Of a stretch of DNA of 64,000 bases, positions 58,383-64,000 are shown piece by piece. Under the pieces are notes generated by a model. The model made no database searches. It worked only from the letters and a program-made list of their open reading frames with translations, and had not been told where the DNA came from. A program made the position numbers and the translations under genes. The stretch lies in the NCBI GenBank assembly GCA_965233625.1, contig OZ247499.1:6200001-6264000 (forward strand), given 5' to 3'. The DNA is from G965233625 sp965233625 (GTDB lineage Bacteria > Planctomycetota > Planctomycetia > Pirellulales > Pirellulaceae). How positions within the stretch are numbered: position 1 is the first letter of the stretch; every line of letters begins with the position of its first letter.

Positions 58383-58943
58383 ATGAATGACAAGCTACTA
58401 ACCATTGAAACACCGGGCAGCAAAGCCGGCGCCTTGCGTGTTGAGTTCCCGCGCATCGATGACCGCTATCACCATCGTGTGTTTCTCGTCCGCGACGGTG
58501 AACCCCAGTTGTTGTTAACCTCGGTGGAAGGCACGCCGGAAGAATACTGGCCCAGCAGCCCGCCGTTGCAACAACTTTCGATCGAAGATCGTGGCGACCT
58601 GCAAGTCGCGCTGGCCGTCGGCATGGCAGGCAGCAGCCACTGGTCGATGAGTGTAGAATCTTCGCTGACCCGGCTGACTTTCGACTATGCCTGCCGTTGC
58701 CGCGAAGAGCCTGAATGGCTGGGGACAACTTACGCAATCGCACCTGGCGCCCGTCCGCTGTTTCAGGTCACGCCCATGTCTGTAACACAGCAAGAAGCCA
58801 CCGTGACACCGGACGTGGCAGAGCAGGATGATACGCTTCAGATCACCATTCCACCCGTGACGGGAACGGCTCAGTGGAAGTACACCATCCAGTTTGCTGA
58901 AGGGCAACTGGCAAGTCCTAAGGGTTCCCAGCCGAAGTCTTAG
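58383..58943 (+). CDS. hypothetical protein
   Basis: A 186-residue soluble protein starting 15 nt after the FabZ-like gene, so probably co-transcribed. The sequence is rich in beta-strand pattern (LLTIETPGSKAGALRVEFPRIDDRYHHRVFLVRDGEPQLLLTSVEGTPEEYWPSSPPLQQLSIEDRGDLQVALAVGMAGSSHWSMSVE), then a Thr/Pro-rich tail. No signal peptide or family is recognised. Confidence 0.72.
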   Translation: MNDKLLTIETPGSKAGALRVEFPRIDDRYHHRVFLVRDGEPQLLLTSVEGTPEEYWPSSPPLQQLSIEDRGDLQVALAVGMAGSSHWSMSVESSLTRLTFDYACRCREEPEWLGTTYAIAPGARPLFQVTPMSVTQQEATVTPDVAEQDDTLQITIPPVTGTAQWKYTIQFAEGQLASPKGSQPKS

Positions 58944-58977
58944 GGCGCATAACTTTTCTACCATTCGGAGATGCAAC

Positions 58978-60891
58978 ATGCTTCAACGGCTCTGTCTGCT
59001 GCTGCCGGTTCTTTTTCTCGTGCCCGCATGGGCCAGCGCCGCTGAAAACAAAGACGCCGCGCAGCCTAACTTTGTCTGGCTGATCTCGGAAGATAACTCC
59101 AAGCACTTCCTGAAGCTGTTTGATCCCACCGGCGCCCCGACGCCCAACATCGCTGGACTGGCCAAAGAAGGGCTGATCTTCGAGCATGCGTTTTCCAACG
59201 CGCCGGTCTGCTCGGTTGCGCGAACCACGCTGATAACTTCGTGCTACGGGCCGCGGATTTTCACCCAATTCCACCGCCGCAGCGTGCTGGCGCCGATGCC
59301 GCAGGGCGTGAAAATGTTCCCCGCCTATTTGCGCGACGCAGGCTATTACACGACGAACAATTCCAAGACGGACTACAACGCCATCGCCGGTAAGAACGTG
59401 TGGGACGAGTCTTCCCGCAAGGCACACTGGCGCAACCGCAAAGCGGGCCAGCCGTTCTTTCATAAGCAATCTTTCGGCGCCTCGCACGAAAGCTCTTTGC
59501 ACTTCCCCGCATCGGTGATGAAGGTCGCAACAACGACCGATCCGCAGTCTGTGGTGCTGCCGCCTTATCACCCGGACACAAAAACCTTCCGCTACACCTA
59601 CGCGCGTTATCACGACCGCATCCGCGAGATTGACCGTCAGATCGGCCAGGTCGTTCAGCAGTTGAAAGATGACAACTTGATGGACAGCACGTTCATCTTC
59701 TACTTTGGCGATCATGGCGGCGTGCTGCCGCGTGGCAAGGGCTATGCGTACGAAAGCGGTCTACATGTTCCGCTGGTCGTGTATACGCCGCCCAAGTTCC
59801 GCCATCTTTCGCCCTTCGCAGCAGACGCCAAGGTGCAGGGGTTTGTCAGCTTTGTGGACTTCGGCCCGACGCTGCTGAACCTAGCAGGGATCAAGCCGCC
59901 GGCCGGTATCGACGGCGTCCCGTTCCTGGGCGAAGGCATCAGCGAAAGCGAAGTGAACAGCCGCGACGAAGCGTTTGGCTATGCCGACCGGTTTGATGAG
60001 AAATACGATCTGGTGCGGACACTTCGCAAAGGCAGATACAAATACATCCGTAACCTGCAGCCGTTTAACTTCGACAGCCTGCAGAACAACTACCGCTACA
60101 AAATGCTGGCGTATCAGGAGTGGCGGAAGCTTTACCGCGAAGGTGAACTCAACGCAGTGCAAAGCCAGTTCTTCCGCCCGCGCGCTGCCGAAGCCTTGTA
60201 TGACTTGAAGACCGACCCGCACGAAACCGTGAATCTGGCCAGCGAACCTTCCCACGCCGCCACGCTTGCCATGATGCGTTTGAACCTGACCAATCGCATG
60301 AAGAACATGCCCGACCTGAGCATGCTGCCCGAAAGCGAGCTGGTCGCGAATGTGGCACAAAATCCCGTTGCGACCGGACAGAAACGCAAGGAAGAAATCG
60401 CGGCGCTGGTCGACATCGCAAACTACTGCCTGCAGCCATTTGAAAAGTCGCGTCCACGCATCGCTGCGGCGCTGGAGTCGGACAACGAGTGGAAACGCTA
60501 CTGGGGCCTGATTGTCTGTAGTTGCTTTGGCAAACAAGCAGCGGAATTCTATCCTTCAGCGAAGAAGCTGGCCGCTGAAGACGAAAATCAGCTCGTACGC
60601 GTCCGTGCTGCCGAGTTCCTCGCGCTCACCGGCGCCGCCCAACCGCAGGCGGTGATTCTGGATGCCTTATCAAAAGTCGAATCACCCACGGCCGGCAACC
60701 TGATCCTCAACACGCTGGTGCTACTCCGTGACGGCAAGCCGGGCTACAAGTTCGCCTTCGACCCCGCCAACCTGCAACCCACCGTGCGGAAAAACAGCGA
60801 AGTCCAAAGACGCATCGCCTACCTGACCGGCCAGGAATGGGTAAAGCCCAAGAAGAAGCCAAAGCCAAAAAAGAACGCGGCTGCGCAGTGA
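58978..60891 (+). CDS. secreted sulfatase with CSVAR motif and C-terminal HEAT-like region
   Basis: The ATG at 58978 gives a signal peptide (LCLLLPVLFLVPAWASAAE). The 637-residue product has the sulfatase fold (PNFVWLISEDNSKHFLKLF, FYFGDHGGVLPRGKGYAYESGLHVPLVVY, DPHETVNL). The formylglycine site reads APVCSVARTTLIT, C78-S-V-A-R82. The proline of C-x-P-x-R is valine, a larger departure than in the sulfatase at 15 kb. The metal segment is SEDN instead of ADDx. After the core (about 500) a helical stretch (RIAAALESDNEWKRYWGLIVCSCFGKQ... VRVRAAEFLALTGAAQPQAVILDALSKVE) resembles HEAT repeats. Whether it is catalytically active is uncertain. Confidence 0.88.
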   Translation: MLQRLCLLLPVLFLVPAWASAAENKDAAQPNFVWLISEDNSKHFLKLFDPTGAPTPNIAGLAKEGLIFEHAFSNAPVCSVARTTLITSCYGPRIFTQFHRRSVLAPMPQGVKMFPAYLRDAGYYTTNNSKTDYNAIAGKNVWDESSRKAHWRNRKAGQPFFHKQSFGASHESSLHFPASVMKVATTTDPQSVVLPPYHPDTKTFRYTYARYHDRIREIDRQIGQVVQQLKDDNLMDSTFIFYFGDHGGVLPRGKGYAYESGLHVPLVVYTPPKFRHLSPFAADAKVQGFVSFVDFGPTLLNLAGIKPPAGIDGVPFLGEGISESEVNSRDEAFGYADRFDEKYDLVRTLRKGRYKYIRNLQPFNFDSLQNNYRYKMLAYQEWRKLYREGELNAVQSQFFRPRAAEALYDLKTDPHETVNLASEPSHAATLAMMRLNLTNRMKNMPDLSMLPESELVANVAQNPVATGQKRKEEIAALVDIANYCLQPFEKSRPRIAAALESDNEWKRYWGLIVCSCFGKQAAEFYPSAKKLAAEDENQLVRVRAAEFLALTGAAQPQAVILDALSKVESPTAGNLILNTLVLLRDGKPGYKFAFDPANLQPTVRKNSEVQRRIAYLTGQEWVKPKKKPKPKKNAAAQ

Positions 60892-60906
60892 ATGCGTCCG
60901 CAGCAG

Positions 60907-61091
60907 CGTAGGGCAGGCTCCGCCTGCCTTCCCTTCGCTCTGAATCAGAAACCACCACAAATGCTACCGAACCGGTCAAAGTGACTTGCATGGAGTAGCG
61001 TGGATGCGTCTAGAGTTGAACAAGAACGAAGGTGCTGTAGCGTTGTTCACAGATGGTTGCCGTCAGGAAGGCAGGCGGAGCCTGCCCTACG
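60907..61091. mobile_element. 185-bp MITE-like element with 26-bp inverted ends
   Basis: The left arm (60907-60932) and right arm (61066-61091) are exact inverted copies of one 26-nt sequence, each containing the internal palindrome GGCAGGC(G/T)GAGCCTGCC-type core. The 133 bases between them hold no gene. It lies between a sulfatase gene and the convergent obg gene and carries the same core as the scattered repeats elsewhere in the window. Confidence 0.65.
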
Positions 61092-61104
61092 GTTGCAGCT
61101 TGTA

Positions 61105-62118
61105 TCACCCCTTGCCTGGATACTTGGCGTTACGTTCCTGGAGCGCTTTTTGAATCGCGCCGGTTAGGTGGTTCAGGCCGGCGCCGGTGACGGCGGAGAT
61201 GAGTAGCACTTCGCGGCCGGTGACTTCGGCGAGCTTGTCGCGGACTTCCTGGGCGCCTGGCAGTTCCGATTTGGTGACCACGGTGATTTCGGGACGCTGG
61301 CCGAGTTCTTCGCGGTACTCCGTCAGTTCACGGCGGATCGCCTGGTGGTTTTCGATTGGGTCGCCGCCGGTGATGGGGTCTGGCTCCACCAGATGCACCA
61401 GCACGCCAGAGCGTTCAATATGCCGCAGGAATTCGTGCCCCAGGCCGGTGCCCTCGGAGGCGCCTTCGATTAGCCCAGGAATGTCGGCCATGACGAAGGA
61501 AGACCGCATATCAACCTGCACCATGCCCAGGTTGGGGAACTTGGTGGTGAACGGGTAATTGGCAATTTCCGGGCGGGCTTTGGTCAGGCGGCTTAACAAA
61601 GTGCTTTTGCCCGCATTAGGCATGCCGACCAGCCCCACGTCGGCGATGACCTTCAGTTCTAGTTCCAGCTTACGGACTTCGCCTTCTTCGCCTTCGGTTA
61701 TCTGCCGCGGCGCCTGATTGGTGGAGGATTTGAAATGGGCGTTGCCTTTGCCGCCACGGCCGCCCCGGGCGGCTGTGAGGGTTTCGCCTTCTTCCACCAG
61801 ATCGCGGATGATGAAGCCTTCGTCCGCGTCGCGGACAATCGTGCCGGGCGGAACGCGGATGGTCAGATCGGCGCCGGATTTACCGTGCCGGTTCGACCCC
61901 TGGCCGTTGGCGCCGCGTTTGGCTTTCCAGAACCGCCGCTGCGAAAGCGACGACAGATGGTTGCTGCCGGAATCAGCCACGATAATCACGCTGCCGCCGT
62001 TGCCGCCATCACCGCCGTCGGGTCCGCCGCGCGGGATATACCTTTCGCGCCGGAAGCTCAGGCAGCCATCGCCTCCGTTACCAGCGTGCACTTCAATCGT
62101 CGCGCGATCAACAAACAT
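61105..62118 (-). CDS. obg: GTPase Obg/CgtA
   Basis: The 337-residue GTPase has the glycine-rich Obg fold (residues 1-158: VDRATIEVHAGNGGDGCLSFRRERYIPRGGPDGGDGGNGG) and the GTPase domain. G1 is GMPNAGKSTLL, G2 lies in NYPFTTKFPNLGMV, G3 is DIPGLIEGA and G4 is VTKSE. It acts in late 50S assembly and stress control. It is 12 nt downstream of a secreted-protein gene, and the usual neighbours rplU/rpmA are absent. No C-terminal OCT domain is present. Confidence 0.95.
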   Translation of the reverse strand: MFVDRATIEVHAGNGGDGCLSFRRERYIPRGGPDGGDGGNGGSVIIVADSGSNHLSSLSQRRFWKAKRGANGQGSNRHGKSGADLTIRVPPGTIVRDADEGFIIRDLVEEGETLTAARGGRGGKGNAHFKSSTNQAPRQITEGEEGEVRKLELELKVIADVGLVGMPNAGKSTLLSRLTKARPEIANYPFTTKFPNLGMVQVDMRSSFVMADIPGLIEGASEGTGLGHEFLRHIERSGVLVHLVEPDPITGGDPIENHQAIRRELTEYREELGQRPEITVVTKSELPGAQEVRDKLAEVTGREVLLISAVTGAGLNHLTGAIQKALQERNAKYPGKG

Positions 62119-62130
62119 GGGTCGCCTGAA

Positions 62131-62895
62131 TCAGTCATTCTTAGGAGCGGCGGGCGTTGCCGGATTGGGCGTGGCCGGTGCTCCGAGAGGTTGCGTGGAT
62201 GTAACGTTAATGCTCTTAGCGTACGCGCGACCGGGCTGCGCGGGAATGTACCACCCGTTGATTCTTATTTTGTCACCTGGCCGCGCGTACCGCAGATCTT
62301 TCACCTCGACGGCGACGCTCGTCGTCTGACCCAGCGGCGCCGTCACTGCAGTGCTGCCGGCGGCTACAACAATCGCCATCGGCGTTAAACTGCGGATCGC
62401 GCCGGCGACGGCAAAGGTTTTCGATTGTGGCTGTACGGGCTGCACGGGGCGATCGCCATCGTTGAAGATCGCCTTCAACGCGGGGCTGGCACCTCCTCCA
62501 CCCATCGGATACACGCCGGGGCGTTTGTCCTGCGTGGGTGTGAAAACCGTGATCCGGCCCACTTCCGAAACGGCTTTCCCCTGCGCATTAAACTCCGCCG
62601 TGAAATGCACCGTCATGCCGCGTTTGAGGAACTGAAGCGTGGCGGGCGCCTTCACTTCTACGGATTCCCCTCGCGCCGGCGGTGAAACCACCCACTGTTT
62701 GCCGTCCTCAGCTTCCACCAGCAACACGCCGTTCTGCATGCCCTTCAAGACTCCTTCAGCCCGCAGCGTCTCGCTGCCCGGCGGCTGCTGCCCCGGTTTC
62801 CAGTTACCGCGGTTAGGCTGGCGCTGCGCATGTGCGTGAAGGGGCAAACTCAGGAGGATTGCTGCAAGTGTGAGTGGGGCGAAGTTGCGGAACAT
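62131..62895 (-). CDS. secreted protein of unknown function
   Basis: A 254-residue protein with a signal peptide (FRNFAPLTLAAILLSLPLHAHAQ). The middle part has short strands (GVLKGMQNGVLLVEAEDGKQWVVSPP, LKRGMTVHFTAEFNAQGKAVSEVGRITVF), and the C-terminal part is a second beta unit (VAGAIRSLTPMAIVVAAGSTAVTAPLGQTTSVAVEVKDLRYARPGDKIRINGWYI). It ends in an Ala/Pro/Thr tail. The two beta units could be related domains of an OB-like fold. It is transcribed with obg, which starts 12 nt downstream. Confidence 0.72.
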   Translation of the reverse strand: MFRNFAPLTLAAILLSLPLHAHAQRQPNRGNWKPGQQPPGSETLRAEGVLKGMQNGVLLVEAEDGKQWVVSPPARGESVEVKAPATLQFLKRGMTVHFTAEFNAQGKAVSEVGRITVFTPTQDKRPGVYPMGGGGASPALKAIFNDGDRPVQPVQPQSKTFAVAGAIRSLTPMAIVVAAGSTAVTAPLGQTTSVAVEVKDLRYARPGDKIRINGWYIPAQPGRAYAKSINVTSTQPLGAPATPNPATPAAPKND

Positions 62896-63070
62896 AGTGT
62901 CACTTGGGTGGTAAGGTGGGCGTGAATGTGGAAGGGCGGCGCATTTTAAGGCTTGTTAAGTTGAATTATAACATCCGCCATCCAATGTCCACATTCGCCC
63001 GCAGCAGGGAGGGGTGTTATTCTATGCATTACCAGAATATGTTGTCTGCCAACTGACGCGGAAAACTGCG

Positions 63071-63976
63071 ATGGATGTGTTTGCTCTTGTTGTATGTATC
63101 GTCTCCGGCGCTGCGGCCGCCTTTGCCATGTGGTGGGTGTTCTCTGCGCTGGCGTCCAGCGATCTGCAGCAGGACGATGAGTGGCGTTACGATGTCAACC
63201 GCATCAATCAACTGCGGCGGCTTGATCCGACGTACCGGCTATTTCAGCCCGTGATTCAGATCTTCGCCAAGCTGAACCGCGCGGCGTTTGAAAACGCGTT
63301 GCCAGAGATTCAGCGGGAAATTCTGGCGGCCGGACTCTCACGGTACTGGCTGGCGGAAGAATACCTGGCCCGCGCGGAACTGATCGCGCTCGCGCTGACG
63401 CCCGCCTATATTTACGGCTGCATCTACCTGATGGGGCCGGCAGGCATTGTGACGGCGCTGCTGATGACCGTGCTGACGGTTTATCTACTCAGGCGGCGGC
63501 TGACCGCCATGGCGAAGCGGCGGCTGCTGGCGATCAAACGTCGCCTGCCCTTTGTGCTTGATCTTCTTACGTTGCTGATGCAGGCAGGCTCTAGCTTTTT
63601 GCAGGCGTTGCAGCAGGCCAATATCGAATTCCGCGGCCACCCCGTTGCGCAGGAATTCGGACGCGTGCTGACCGATATGAATATGGGCAAAGCGCGGAGC
63701 GAAGCGTTTGATAACCTTCGCACGCGGTTGGCCGACGATGAAATCTCTGGCATCGTCGGTTCGATCATTCAAGGCGAAGAACTTGGCACGCCGCTGGCCG
63801 ATATCTTCCGTACGCAGGCCGATGTGCTTCGTGTGAAACGCACGCAGCGCGCTGAAACCATCGCGGGCGAAGCAGGCGTGAATATGCTGCTGCCGGGCAT
63901 CCTGGTGATGGCTTCCACCGTGCTGATCATCCTGGGTCCATTTATTCTGCGTAACTTCGTTATCCTCGACGGCTGA
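63071..63976 (+). CDS. tadC: TadC-like type II/IV secretion inner membrane protein
   Basis: A 301-residue protein with an N-terminal membrane helix (DVFALVVCIVSGAAAAFAMWWV), a cytoplasmic segment (DEWRYDVNRINQLRRLDPTYRLFQPVI), two helices (YLARAELIALALTPAYIYGCIYLMGPAGIVTALLMTVLTVYLLRRRL), a T2SSF domain (RRLPFVLDLLTLLMQAGSSFLQALQQANIE, IVGSIIQGEELGTPLADIFRTQADVLRVKR) and a last helix (MLLPGILVMASTVLIILGPFIL). TadB/TadC proteins form the platform for Flp/Tad pilus assembly. The N-terminal extension and single T2SSF domain favour TadC. The rest of a tad cluster would lie outside the window. Only 24 nt follow its stop. Confidence 0.8.
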   Translation: MDVFALVVCIVSGAAAAFAMWWVFSALASSDLQQDDEWRYDVNRINQLRRLDPTYRLFQPVIQIFAKLNRAAFENALPEIQREILAAGLSRYWLAEEYLARAELIALALTPAYIYGCIYLMGPAGIVTALLMTVLTVYLLRRRLTAMAKRRLLAIKRRLPFVLDLLTLLMQAGSSFLQALQQANIEFRGHPVAQEFGRVLTDMNMGKARSEAFDNLRTRLADDEISGIVGSIIQGEELGTPLADIFRTQADVLRVKRTQRAETIAGEAGVNMLLPGILVMASTVLIILGPFILRNFVILDG

Positions 63977-64000
63977 TCCACTTCCCCGGAATAGTAAGTG

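Noticed and set aside
1..64000. tRNA, rRNA and CRISPR arrays
   Set aside because: No cloverleaf-like T-loop sequences, rRNA segments or regularly spaced direct repeats were found by eye.

Overview
The window looks like a chromosome segment from a free-living member of the Planctomycetota. The signs are moderately high GC, an ECF sigma/FecR pair, secreted sulfatases, a large FG-GAP/ASPIC-UnbV protein, tetrahydromethanopterin-type C1 genes (an MfnB-like synthase and Mch), a standalone tagaturonate epimerase-like protein and CoA genes scattered through the segment. Both strands are densely coded in short operons. I see no rRNA, tRNA, CRISPR array, transposase or prophage.

Layout. 0-9 kb: end of an MfnB-like gene; an ECF sigma factor / FecR-like anti-sigma / secreted repeat-protein operon; surE; a PAP2 phosphatase; a DUF3311-like small protein overlapping an SSS symporter; a secreted protein with a duplicated STN-like domain. 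8.8-15 kb: UPF0173 hydrolase, TerB, a candidate small RNA, an M20 peptidase, rpsR, rpoZ-coaC, a lipoprotein and a vWA-like protein. 15-24 kb: sulfatase, glgP, selA, an SbcD-like nuclease, and csrA behind a near-perfect sigma-54 promoter. 24-35.9 kb: hemB, coaB, hydrolases, an outer-membrane barrel, uxaE-like, mch, mntR-like, and galU overlapping a GHMP kinase.

35.9-44.6 kb is the most interesting part. It is a tightly packed minus-strand operon: Rieske oxygenase, GNAT-like protein, GH3-type acyl-activating enzyme, second GNAT-like protein, membrane fatty acid desaturase, then a 989-codon membrane-anchored FG-GAP/ASPIC-UnbV protein, and a small unknown gene. The frame of the large protein is crossed by a single in-frame TGA (36949-36951). 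The frame stays open for 192 more sense codons, which encode the missing last FG-GAP motif and the whole ASPIC/UnbV domain. A 7-bp hairpin with a GGUC apical loop lies 13 nt after the TGA, as in bacterial SECIS elements. selA (selenocysteine synthase) is 15 kb away in the same window. I read this as a selenoprotein of a family not usually listed as one, inside an uncharacterised biosynthetic-type operon.

44.6-64 kb: a 2069-residue polytopic membrane protein, aroH-type chorismate mutase, panC, a glycosyltransferase, purF, pyrH, a FabZ-like dehydratase, a second sulfatase with a HEAT-like tail, obg and a TadC-like pilus assembly protein. Intergenic gaps carry copies of a short palindromic repeat family. 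Two inverted copies bracket a 185-bp MITE-like element at 60.9-61.1 kb.
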